DNA from: an uncultured Eggerthellaceae bacterium
GTDB lineage: Bacteria > Actinomycetota > Coriobacteriia > Coriobacteriales > Eggerthellaceae
Assembly (NCBI GenBank): GCA_910588435.1
Contig: CAJUPL010000040.1
Span: forward strand, 1-13,232
Reading direction: 5' to 3'
Length of the DNA: 13,232 nucleotides
Part shown: piece after piece, positions 1 through 6,484 of the stretch
How the letters are laid out: each line of letters starts with the position of its first letter
How positions within the stretch are numbered: the stretch's first letter is position 1
Notes under the pieces: generated by a model
What the model was told of the DNA's origin: nothing
Databases searched by the model: none
Seen by the model: the letters and a program-made list of their open reading frames with translations, nothing else
Translations under genes and position numbers: made by a program

Positions 1-262
1 GCGATGCGAGGATGAGAGCACAGCGTAACTTGCCCGAAAGGGCAAGGGCAGCTGGGATGGATGATGTGGGTGAGGCGAGGTGGCTTCGCGCAGATGAGCT
101 AGCCGGGTGGTGAGGGTAGCAGCCCGCATCGTCCGGCAAGCGGGTCTGCGCCAGGCTAGGTTGCCTCACCTGAGGCTGGCATCCGGGTGTTCGCGGACTG
201 GCGTCCGCGTTACGTTGCACTGGCGTGCAACTGCGGCTGCAATGCAGCCGCCTACCGCAAAT
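1..262 (+). repeat. Structured intergenic core element, copy A (left flank cut by window edge)
   Basis: The core runs from CGTAAC (24-29) to GTTACG (209-214), 191 nt, the same length as the copy at 6276-6466. Inside are a hairpin CTTGCCC-gaaa-GGGCAAG (29-46), a central hairpin CCCGC/GCGGG (123-127 with 140-144), an inverted match GCGCAGA/TCTGCGC (88-94 with 145-151) and a hairpin GCGGAC-tggc-GTCCGC (193-208). Outside the right boundary follow TTGCAC-tggc-GTGCAA (215-230) and the palindromic unit GCGGCTGCA-a-TGCAGCCGC (233-251). Compared with copy B, the 193-208 stem is different but still perfectly paired. No credible protein is encoded. It could be a structured RNA or a palindromic DNA repeat. 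Confidence 0.8.
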
Positions 263-276
263 TGTTTAGCTTGATA

Positions 277-350
277 GGTGGCCGTGAGGTCACCAAGGCC
301 GCTACATTCCGCATGAGCGTGAGCGACATGCGGGATGTTGAAGGCCGTTA
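277..350 (-). repeat. GGCC-slot hairpin module, copy A
   Basis: Read on the minus strand this is the same module as at 5991-6058, 11116-11180 and 13097-13160: GGCC, a variable hairpin, GTAGCGGCC, then a second small hairpin. The variable hairpin here is ACATTCCGCATG (304-315) paired with CATGCGGGATGT (327-338), with one G-T pair and loop agcgtgagcga. The small outer hairpin is GGTG...CACC (277-294). The GGCC boundaries are at 297-300 and 343-346. Confidence 0.7.
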
Positions 351-396
351 TGAAAGTGCACAGGCATGCTCTTTGCCTGTGCAACATTTTTGGGGC
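340..396 (-). terminator. Terminator-like hairpin module, inverted near-copy of 13044-13108
   Basis: A 9-bp stem TGCACAGGC/GCCTGTGCA (357-365 with 375-383) is flanked by a T-run on the plus side (about 385-390) and by a T/A-rich stretch on the minus side, so it could act in both directions. The 27-nt hairpin is identical, in reverse complement, to 13062-13088. The flanking words (TTGCTGC, CCAAAAATGT, ATAACGGCC on the minus strand) are shared too. It is the second such module downstream of the MFS gene, after the one at 427-491. Confidence 0.6.
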
Positions 397-426
397 AGCA
401 AGGCCGCAGGAGCATCAGGTTGAAGG

Positions 427-491
427 CCGTAGTAAATGAAGCGGGATGCAGGCACATCGTGGCTGCATCCCGTGAGCACTTTTTGGGCAGC
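427..491 (-). terminator. Probable terminator of the MFS-CBS gene
   Basis: Starting about 10 nt after the stop codon, the minus strand reads TTGCTGCCCAAAAAGTGCT and then a 10-bp stem CGGGATGCAG/CTGCATCCCG (442-451 with 463-472), followed by CTTCATTT and the ACGGCC word. The same order of words follows the ABC gene at 5938 and purB at 13044. The T-tract is short, so termination strength is uncertain. Confidence 0.55.
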
Positions 492-500
492 AAGCAGGCG

Positions 501-2441
501 CTAATGGTTCGCTAGGTAGGTTTCCATGCTGTACTGGGTGACGTCGGAGCGGTTCAGCACGCCCACGATGCGGCCGTCCTCCATCACGGGCACCTTCTTC
601 AGGTGGCTGCGCGACAGCACACGGCAGACCTCCTCCAGGTCAGCGTGGATGTTCACGCCGATGGTCCCCTTCACGCCCACGGCCGTGACCGGCAGGCTCA
701 TCACCTTCGCAAGCTTCTCGTCGTAGGCGGCGCTGTCATTCGCGGAGAACGCCATCAGGAGCACCGGATCAGTGTAGGACTCAGACTGGCGGGAGAGCTG
801 CTTCAAGATGTCACCGTCGGAGATGAAGCCCACGGGCTCCCCGTTCGCGTCTATTATTGGCGCGGCGCTGATCTTCTTGGTGATGAACAGCTCCATGGCG
901 TCCTGCACCGTGTCATCCGGCGCCAGGCTGTAGACATCCGTCTTCATGATGCGGCTCAAAAGCTCCTTGTTGGCCTTGCTGGCAGCCCCGGGCGCGCCCG
1001 AGCTGGCCCCGCGTTCGCCACCTGGAGCCTCAACTCCAACAGCGTCCGTAGTGCCCGGCTTGCCCTTCACGAAGATGATGGTCAGCACGAAGCCGATCAG
1101 CACCATGGCCGCGCACACCATGAATGCCGCGTTGATGCCGAACATGGCCGCCTCTGCGTCCGGCATCTGGCCGGTGAGGCCCGTTTGCACGCTGGTGGAG
1201 ACGCTGACCACGATGGCGGTGCCAAGGCTGCCTGCCACCTGGCGCAGCGTGTTGTTCACGCTGGTGCCGTGGTTCATCAGGCTGGTGTCCAGCGCGTTCA
1301 TGCCCCACGTGGTGATGGGCATGTTGACCAGCGCCATGGACAGCATTCGCACCATGTACAGGATCACGATGTACCAAATAGCGGACTGCAAGCCAAGGAT
1401 GCCGAACCCGATGGTGGTGACGAACAGCATGCCCATGCCCAGCAGGCTCAGGAGGCGCGGGCCTTGCTTGTCGAACAGCTTGCCGGCGATGGGGTTCATC
1501 AGTCCCATGATGATGGCGCCGGGCATCAGCACCAGGCCGGACATGGTGGCGCTCTCGCCCAGGAGCGTTTGGATGTAGATGGGCATGAGGATGGGCGCGG
1601 CCAGGAGCGAGGCCTGCACCAGCATGCCGATGATGGTTGCGATCAGGAACTTGCGGTTGTATAGCACCTTCACGCGCAGCATGGGCGTCTCAAGGTGCGT
1701 CTGGCGGATGAAGAACCAGATCACACACACAACGCCCACCACCATGGCCACGCCGCTTGCGATGCTGATGCCGGAGCTGCCGAACTCGGAGAAGCCGTAG
1801 AGCAGGCCGCCGAACCCCAGCGTGGAGAGGATGACGGAGAGGGCGTCGAATTTGGCGTCGCCGGGCTTGCCGTCCGTTGCGTTCTTCTCCAGCAGGAAGA
1901 TGGCCAGCACGAACACGATGGCCGTGAGCATGGCGATGCCTAGGAACATGAGGTGCCAGTCTGCCGTGTCAACCACGATGCCGCCCACAGTTGGGCCGAT
2001 GGCCGGGCCGAACGCGATCACCAGGCCGAACACGCCCATGGCAACGCCGCGCTTCTCAACCGGGAACGTGACCAGGAGGACCGTCATGGACATGGGCATC
2101 AGGATGCCCGCGCCCACCGCCTGCACCAGGCGCCCGGCCAGGAGCATGGGGAAGTTCGCAGCCAGGCCGCAGAGGACGGCGCCCACCGTGAACACGCCCA
2201 TTGAGAACAGGAACAGCCGCTTGGTGGGGAAGCGGTCCTGCAGGAACGCCGTGATGGGGATCATGATGGCGTTCACCAGCGTGAACCCGGTGGTGAGCCA
2301 TTGCGCCACGGCGGCGTTGACGTGCGTGTCCTCCATGATGGAGGGCAGCGCGGGCGCCACCAGCGTTTGGTTGAGCACGGTTACGAACGTGCCCACCATG
2401 ATGACGGTTATGGCGAATAGCTTCTTGCGCGAAAGGCCCAT
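501..2441 (-). CDS. DHA2-type MFS drug/H+ antiporter with C-terminal CBS domain pair
   Basis: This 646-aa inner-membrane protein belongs to the EmrB/QacA (DHA2, 14-TM) branch of the major facilitator superfamily, which exports drugs or metabolites using the proton gradient. Visible landmarks are the TM1 motif NQTLVAPALP (24-33), the loop QDRFPTKR (68-75), a motif-A equivalent, and antiporter motif C GPAIGPTVGG (145-154), followed by many hydrophobic helices to about residue 460. A flexible Gly/Ala/Ser linker (about 462-490) then leads to two CBS domains (about 497-550 and 580-640; motif GFISDGDI in the first, GVLNRSDV in the second). CBS pairs usually bind adenine nucleotides, so the fusion suggests that transport is gated by energy state or by a nucleotide; this is inference. 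Start: AGGAG lies 5 nt upstream of the ATG. It is divergent from the aldo/keto reductase gene. The substrate cannot be predicted. Confidence 0.93.
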   Translation of the reverse strand: MGLSRKKLFAITVIMVGTFVTVLNQTLVAPALPSIMEDTHVNAAVAQWLTTGFTLVNAIMIPITAFLQDRFPTKRLFLFSMGVFTVGAVLCGLAANFPMLLAGRLVQAVGAGILMPMSMTVLLVTFPVEKRGVAMGVFGLVIAFGPAIGPTVGGIVVDTADWHLMFLGIAMLTAIVFVLAIFLLEKNATDGKPGDAKFDALSVILSTLGFGGLLYGFSEFGSSGISIASGVAMVVGVVCVIWFFIRQTHLETPMLRVKVLYNRKFLIATIIGMLVQASLLAAPILMPIYIQTLLGESATMSGLVLMPGAIIMGLMNPIAGKLFDKQGPRLLSLLGMGMLFVTTIGFGILGLQSAIWYIVILYMVRMLSMALVNMPITTWGMNALDTSLMNHGTSVNNTLRQVAGSLGTAIVVSVSTSVQTGLTGQMPDAEAAMFGINAAFMVCAAMVLIGFVLTIIFVKGKPGTTDAVGVEAPGGERGASSGAPGAASKANKELLSRIMKTDVYSLAPDDTVQDAMELFITKKISAAPIIDANGEPVGFISDGDILKQLSRQSESYTDPVLLMAFSANDSAAYDEKLAKVMSLPVTAVGVKGTIGVNIHADLEEVCRVLSRSHLKKVPVMEDGRIVGVLNRSDVTQYSMETYLANH

Positions 2442-2474
2442 GGGCGCTCCTATAATTAAAGGGGATGAGCTTGC

Positions 2475-2502
2475 ATCGTAGCACTTAAGGGAGACAAGTC
2501 AG
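2475..2502 (-). promoter_or_regulatory. Candidate sigma70 promoter for the MFS-CBS gene
   Basis: On the minus strand CTGACT (2497-2502) is followed, after 16 nt, by TACGAT (2475-2480), each resembling the -35 and -10 consensus at four or five positions. It would start transcription roughly 25 nt before the ATG at 2441. The -35 overlaps the dyad at 2491-2517. Confidence 0.4.
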
Positions 2503-2517
2503 ACGGTTGGTTGTCTC
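2491..2517. promoter_or_regulatory. Operator-like inverted repeat in divergent promoter region
   Basis: GAGACAA (2491-2497) and TTGTCTC (2511-2517) form a perfect 7-bp inverted repeat with a 13-nt spacer, in the 100-bp gap between the divergent MFS and reductase genes. It overlaps the proposed MFS -35 element, a position where a dimeric regulator could repress the pump. No regulator gene is in the window. Confidence 0.4.
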
Positions 2518-2541
2518 ATTGTCATGATATGAGGGGGTTCG

Positions 2542-3786
2542 ATGCTGACGAATGACTTTCTGGGGGAGAGCGTTGGCCGCCTTGGGTTCGGCGCAATGAG
2601 GCTGCCGGTTGTGGACGGCGATCAGTCCAAGATAGACCAGGCGCAGCTTGACGCCATGGTGGACGCGGCGCTTGAGGCCGGCGTCAACTACTTCGACACC
2701 GCCTACCCCTACCACGCCAACATGTCCGAGGCCGCGCTTGGCAAGTCCCTTGCGCGTCATCCGCGGGAGAGCTTCTTCCTGGCCACGAAGTACCCCGGGC
2801 ACCAGATATCGGACACGTATGACCCCGCGGCCATCTTCGAAGAACAGCTTCGGAAATGCGGCGTGGACCACTTCGATTTCTACCTTCTGCACAACGTCTA
2901 CGAGAACTCCATCAACACATATATGGACCCGAAGTGGGGCATCCTGGACTACTTCATCCAGCAAAAGAAGGCCGGCCGCATCCGCCATCTGGGGTTCTCA
3001 AGCCACGGGCGCGTCAAGAACCTGCGTGAGTTCCTGGATTTCGGTGCGCGCAAGTACGCGGAGCTTGAGGCGGAAGACCCCAGCGTGGCGGCCATGTTCG
3101 CGGGGTGCAATGTCATGGAGTTCTGCCAGATCCAGCTGAACTACCTGGACGCAACGCTGCAGCGCGCGGCCGAGAAGACGCAGATCCTGACCGACCTTGA
3201 GATCCCCATCGTGGTGATGGAGCCCCTTCGCGGCGGGAACCTTGCGAACTTGCCTGACTCGGAGATGTCCCGGCTTGCCGCGCTTCGCCCGGATGCGTCC
3301 GCGGCCGAGTGGTCATTCCGGTGGCTGCAGGGGATAGAGCAGGTGAAGGTGATCTTGTCTGGCATGTCTGACCTCAAGCAGGTTGAGGAGAATTGCCGCA
3401 CGTTCGCGAACGCGGCCCCGCTCACGGAGGCGGAGGAGGGGGAGCTGCTGGATGTGGCCGAGGCGCTGAAGGGCGGGGTGCCGTGCACGGCGTGCCGGTA
3501 TTGCGTGGACAGCTGCCCGCAGCAGATAGACATTCCGATGATGCTGGCTTCATACAATGACCTGCAGTATCAGTCCAGCTTCACCATTGGGATGCAGATG
3601 GACGCGGTGCCGGAGGGGCAGCGCGCGCAGGATTGCATCGACTGCCGCGCGTGCAAGCGGATGTGCCCGCAAGGGATAGACATTCCCACCGTGCTGTCTG
3701 AGCTGGCCGACCAGCTGGACAAGATGCCGAAATGGGCGGACCTCTGCAAGCAGCGCGAGGAGGCCGCTGCCGCCGCCCGGGGGTGA
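2542..3786 (+). CDS. Aldo/keto reductase with C-terminal 4Fe-4S ferredoxin-like domain
   Basis: This 414-aa, probably cytosolic oxidoreductase has an AKR TIM barrel at about residues 8-290. The usual catalytic tetrad is present: Asp52 and Tyr57 in FDTAYPY, Lys83 in ATKYP and His117 in LLHN. The tail carries two CxxCxxCxxxCP clusters (Cys315/318/321/325 and Cys365/368/371/375), the pattern for two 4Fe-4S centres. Such iron-sulfur AKRs are common in anaerobes such as clostridia and Coriobacteriia, but most have no assigned substrate. The ATG is preceded by GAGGGGG at 4 nt. It is divergent from the MFS pump and about 100 bp upstream of the PPIase lipoprotein gene. The clusters suggest electron exchange with ferredoxin or a flavoprotein rather than only NAD(P)H; that is inference. 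Confidence 0.92.
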   Translation: MLTNDFLGESVGRLGFGAMRLPVVDGDQSKIDQAQLDAMVDAALEAGVNYFDTAYPYHANMSEAALGKSLARHPRESFFLATKYPGHQISDTYDPAAIFEEQLRKCGVDHFDFYLLHNVYENSINTYMDPKWGILDYFIQQKKAGRIRHLGFSSHGRVKNLREFLDFGARKYAELEAEDPSVAAMFAGCNVMEFCQIQLNYLDATLQRAAEKTQILTDLEIPIVVMEPLRGGNLANLPDSEMSRLAALRPDASAAEWSFRWLQGIEQVKVILSGMSDLKQVEENCRTFANAAPLTEAEEGELLDVAEALKGGVPCTACRYCVDSCPQQIDIPMMLASYNDLQYQSSFTIGMQMDAVPEGQRAQDCIDCRACKRMCPQGIDIPTVLSELADQLDKMPKWADLCKQREEAAAAARG

Positions 3787-3795
3787 AGGGGTCAG

Positions 3796-3825
3796 TTGTC
3801 CCTGCTGAGCGTTTTGTGGGAGAAT
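3796..3825 (+). promoter_or_regulatory. Weak candidate promoter for the PPIase lipoprotein gene
   Basis: TTGTCC (3796-3801) and GAGAAT (3820-3825) are separated by 18 nt in the gap after the reductase stop codon. Both boxes match the sigma70 consensus at about four of six positions. Cotranscription with the reductase is equally possible. Confidence 0.25.
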
Positions 3826-3890
3826 GTCCGGATGCAGATCACCCGGATACCAATTACCGGAACGACACAACCCGGAAGAGGAATAGCCAC

Positions 3891-5171
3891 ATGAGAAGAG
3901 CATCCATCAAGCTGGCAGCGGTTGCAGCGGCGTGCGCGTTCGCGGCGTTCGCCATCACCGGCTGCAGCGGCGATGACAACGCGAACACTGAGATCTTGGA
4001 GTCAGACACCGGCCTCACCGGCGGCGTTGCGGCCACCGTCAACGGCACTGAGATCGAAGAGGACAAGGTCACGCGCGCCATCAACAACATCCGCCTGAAC
4101 TACAACTACGCGGAGGACGAGGACTGGAAAGAGTACCTCAAGGGCCAGAACGAAACGCCTGAGAGCATGCGCGACCAAACGCTGGGCACGCTGATCGATC
4201 AGGAGCTGATCCTGCAGTTCGCCGATCAGCGCGGCGTCACCACTGATGACGAGGAGATCCAGTCATTCGTGGACAAGATGGCGGAGAACTACTCCACCAC
4301 GGAGAAGTGGGAAGAGGCCTGCAAGGAGGCCGGGTTCGACGACGTTGACGCCTACAAGGAGGCGCTGCGCTACTCCATCCTGCAGCAGAAGCTGCAAGAG
4401 GGCTTCGAGGCGGACGTTGAGCTTGATGACGCCGGGCTGCTAGAGAAAGCGCAGGAGTCAGCGGCAACGTATTCCGGGGCCAAGCGCTCAAGCCACATCC
4501 TCTTCAACTCTGAGGACAAGGAGACCGCGGAGAGCGTTCGCCAGCAGATCATGAGCGGTGAGCTGGATTTCGCGGAGGCAGCGAAGGAGTATTCGCAGGA
4601 CACGGGGTCCGCTGAGAACGGCGGCGACGTTGGTTGGGACCGCCTGAATTCGTTCGTGACGGAATACACAGATGCGCTCTCCGGGCTGAACGAGGGCGAG
4701 GTTGTGAACGAGTTGGTGGAGAGCAAGTACGGCTGGCACATCATCATGTGCACGGACGTGTTCGAGGCGCCGGAGACCGTCACCAGCCTGGACGAGGTGC
4801 CAGATGAGTTCCTGGAGGAGATCCGTACCACCGCGAAGGAGACGGACTCGGAGGATGCCATGGAGGATTGGCTGCGTGACATGAAGCTATCCTCTGATGT
4901 GGTGATCAACCCGATGCCTGCGGACGTGCCGTACAACGTGGACATGAGCGGCGAGTACACGCAGGAAGAGATGGATGAGATCAACCAGAAGGCGGCCGAT
5001 GAGCTGGCCGGTAAGGTTGCTGAGGAAGAAGAGGAGCTGGCCGCTGAGACGGAGGCTGCTGATGCGGCGGCTGCCGAGGGCGACGCTGGCGTGACGGCGG
5101 AGGCGGAGACGGCGCCTGCGCCGGAGACCACCGAGGTTGAGCCGGAGGCAACGGAAGCGCCTGCGGAGTAG
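3891..5171 (+). CDS. PrsA/SurA-like peptidyl-prolyl isomerase lipoprotein
   Basis: This 426-aa protein starts with a lipoprotein signal peptide: Arg2-Arg3, a hydrophobic stretch, and lipobox ITGC with Cys25 as the lipidation site. It should therefore sit on the outer face of the cytoplasmic membrane and help secreted proteins fold. A SurA_N-type helical region (about 46-180, containing VNGTEI) precedes a parvulin PpiC domain (about 198-291). That domain runs from KRSSHILF, with His202, through the GGDVGW motif to YGWHIIM. The last 70 or so residues are very acidic and Ala/Glu-rich, probably a disordered or surface-exposed tail. Start choice: the reading frame is open upstream to 3732, but that part overlaps the reductase and lacks a signal peptide; the ATG at 3891 has GGAAGAGG 9 nt upstream. 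The ABC ATPase gene follows after 7 nt, so the two are probably cotranscribed. Confidence 0.9.
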   Translation: MRRASIKLAAVAAACAFAAFAITGCSGDDNANTEILESDTGLTGGVAATVNGTEIEEDKVTRAINNIRLNYNYAEDEDWKEYLKGQNETPESMRDQTLGTLIDQELILQFADQRGVTTDDEEIQSFVDKMAENYSTTEKWEEACKEAGFDDVDAYKEALRYSILQQKLQEGFEADVELDDAGLLEKAQESAATYSGAKRSSHILFNSEDKETAESVRQQIMSGELDFAEAAKEYSQDTGSAENGGDVGWDRLNSFVTEYTDALSGLNEGEVVNELVESKYGWHIIMCTDVFEAPETVTSLDEVPDEFLEEIRTTAKETDSEDAMEDWLRDMKLSSDVVINPMPADVPYNVDMSGEYTQEEMDEINQKAADELAGKVAEEEEELAAETEAADAAAAEGDAGVTAEAETAPAPETTEVEPEATEAPAE

Positions 5172-5178
5172 GCGAAAG

Positions 5179-5934
5179 TTGCCCGAAAGCCTGATACAGT
5201 TCAAGGATGCAGAGGTGCGGCGCCAAGGCCGCACCATCTTATATATAGATGAGCTCTCTTTGGCGGAGGGCGAGTCAATGGCCATCTTGGGGCCGAACGG
5301 CTCCGGCAAGTCAACGTTCGTGAACCTGCTGACGCGCGAGGTGCTGCCCATCCACAGGGATGAGCCGCCCGTGCTCTTTCGCGGGCGCGCGAACACGGAG
5401 CTGCAAGAGGTCAAGCGGCAGGTTGGGTTCGTGTCCGCGTCCATGCAGGGGCAGATCTCAGTGCATCTGCCAGCGGTGCAGATAGTGGAGGGCGGCCTCT
5501 TCGGGTCTTTGGGGCGGCCGATGCGCCGTGAGGTGACGGACGCGCAGCACGAGCAGGCTCTGCGCGCGATGGATCAGCTAGGCATCGGTGACCTGGCTGA
5601 GCGCGACGTGATGACGCTCTCAACCGGGCAAGCGCGCCGCGTGCTGGTGGCTCGTGCGCTGGTGCATGACCCAAGCGTGCTGGTGTTCGACGAGCCGTGC
5701 ACCGGGCTTGACCCCGAGGGGATGTATCACGTTCGGCAGGCCATGAGCAAGGTGGCCTGCGACGGGCGGTCTGTGGTGCTGGTGACGCACTACCCGGAGG
5801 ACATCGTGTCTGAGATCAGCCGCGTGCTGTTCCTGAAGGACGGCAGCGTGGTGCTGGACGGCCCTCGCTCTGACGTGCTCACCCCCGCGAACTTGTCCCA
5901 GCTCTTCGGAGTGCCGATAACGCTGCAACCCTGA
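5179..5934 (+). CDS. ABC transporter ATP-binding protein (ModF/YlmA-like), no permease nearby
   Basis: This is a 251-aa nucleotide-binding subunit if translation starts at TTG 5179. Motifs are Walker A GPNGSGKST (38-46), signature LSTGQ (147-151), Walker B VLVFDEP (167-173), D-loop GLD (176-178) and the switch His204 in VTHYPED. The usual Q-loop glutamine position reads VGFVSASMQ (82-90), resembling the stand-alone ModF/YlmA ATPases more than typical importer subunits; this similarity is from memory. Start choice: the frame is open back to 5137, but that overlaps the lipoprotein's end and encodes an Arg-rich run. TTG 5179 follows GGAG at about 10 nt, and the next ATG (5278) would remove residues just before Walker A. 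No membrane subunit is encoded in the window. The link with the PPIase gene suggests a cell-envelope or export role, but this is a guess. Confidence 0.85.
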   Translation: MPESLIQFKDAEVRRQGRTILYIDELSLAEGESMAILGPNGSGKSTFVNLLTREVLPIHRDEPPVLFRGRANTELQEVKRQVGFVSASMQGQISVHLPAVQIVEGGLFGSLGRPMRREVTDAQHEQALRAMDQLGIGDLAERDVMTLSTGQARRVLVARALVHDPSVLVFDEPCTGLDPEGMYHVRQAMSKVACDGRSVVLVTHYPEDIVSEISRVLFLKDGSVVLDGPRSDVLTPANLSQLFGVPITLQP

Positions 5935-5937
5935 CCT

Positions 5938-5990
5938 GTTTGCTGCTCCAAAAGTGCTTACGGCCCGCAATCTGCGGGCCGCTTCATTCA
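5938..5990 (+). terminator. Terminator-like module after the ABC gene
   Basis: Four nucleotides after the stop codon comes TTGCTGCTCCAAAAGTGCTT, then an 8-bp stem CGGCCCGC-aatct-GCGGGCCG (5961-5981), followed by CTTCATTCAT and ATAACGGCC. The layout matches the modules after the MFS and purB genes, although the stem sequence differs. The T-tract is interrupted. Confidence 0.6.
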
Positions 5991-6058
5991 TAACGGCCGC
6001 TACATGGTTGTTCATTTCACTCACAACCATGTAGCGGCCTTGGGGCGCTCACGCGCCC
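5991..6058 (+). repeat. GGCC-slot hairpin module, copy B
   Basis: A perfect 17-bp stem pairs 5995-6011 with 6023-6039, with loop tcatttcactc; the outer six pairs are GGCCGC/GCGGCC. It is followed by a second hairpin GGGCGC-tcac-GCGCCC (6043-6058). The copy at 13097 has almost the same loop and a stem changed at paired positions, while the copies at 297 and 11119 carry other stems between the same GGCC boundaries. Confidence 0.75.
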
Positions 6059-6089
6059 TGTTCTGAGTGAGACCATTCCAGCACATCCA

Positions 6090-6256
6090 GTGGGCGCTTG
6101 CATTGCAAACACAGCACCTCCCCCATGTGTGGGCGCCTGCATTGCCCCCCCCTGTGGTAGGCGGCTGCATTGCAGCCGCAGTCACCCCCCCCAAGAGTGG
6201 GCGGCTGCATCGCAGCCGCAGCATTGCGCCATTGTGGGCGCTTCCATTGGAAGCGC
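6090..6256 (+). repeat. Tandem hairpin units, left arm of array B
   Basis: Five units begin with GTGGGCGC-like words, with palindrome starts at 6094, 6133, 6161, 6201 and 6238 (spacings 39, 28, 40, 37). Intact units follow a 9+1+9 pattern, for example GCGGCTGCA-t-TGCAGCCGC and GCGCTTCCA-t-TGGAAGCGC. The first two are degenerate. Spacers include runs of seven or eight C. The stem sequence changes between units but pairing is kept in the intact ones. Confidence 0.75.
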
Positions 6257-6257
6257 A

Positions 6258-6482
6258 GCATTGCGATGAGCAATGCGTAACTTGCCCGACAGGGCAAGAG
6301 CACCCGGATATGTGATGTGAGCAAGGATAGGCAGCCTGGCGCAGAGGGTCTATCTGGAAAGGCGAGGGCTGAAGCCCGCATCGCTCGGTAAGCGGGTCTG
6401 CGCCAGGCTAGGTTGCCTGACCAGTAGCTGGTATCCAGGTGTTCGCAGGCTACCGCCTGCGTTACGTTGCACTGGCGTGCAA
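6258..6482 (+). repeat. Structured intergenic core element, copy B (complete)
   Basis: The core is 6276-6466 (191 nt), CGTAAC to GTTACG. It is flanked by hairpins GCATTGC-gatga-GCAATGC (6258-6276) and TTGCAC-tggc-GTGCAA (6467-6482). Nested inverted matches inside are ACCCGGAT/ATCCAGGT (6302-6309 with 6433-6440, one mismatch) and GCCTGGCGCAGA/TCTGCGCCAGGC (6334-6345 with 6397-6408, perfect), around a central CCCGC/GCGGG hairpin. Side hairpins CTTGCCC-gaca-GGGCAAG (6281-6298) and GCAGGC-tacc-GCCTGC (6445-6460) sit at mirrored positions next to the outer stem. The predicted shape is a rod with a branched junction at its base. Confidence 0.8.
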
Positions 6483-6484
6483 CT

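Noticed and set aside
24..214. Known large RNA (RNase P, tmRNA, SRP or 6S RNA)
   Set aside because: Conserved words of these RNAs were not found, and the element occurs three times within the window, unlike these usually single-copy genes.
603..1664. Long plus-strand open frame opposite the MFS gene, with others of 190-240 codons nearby
   Set aside because: His/Arg/Ala-rich or Met/Pro-rich translations without domains, antisense to a clear MFS-CBS gene; typical of shadows in GC-rich DNA.
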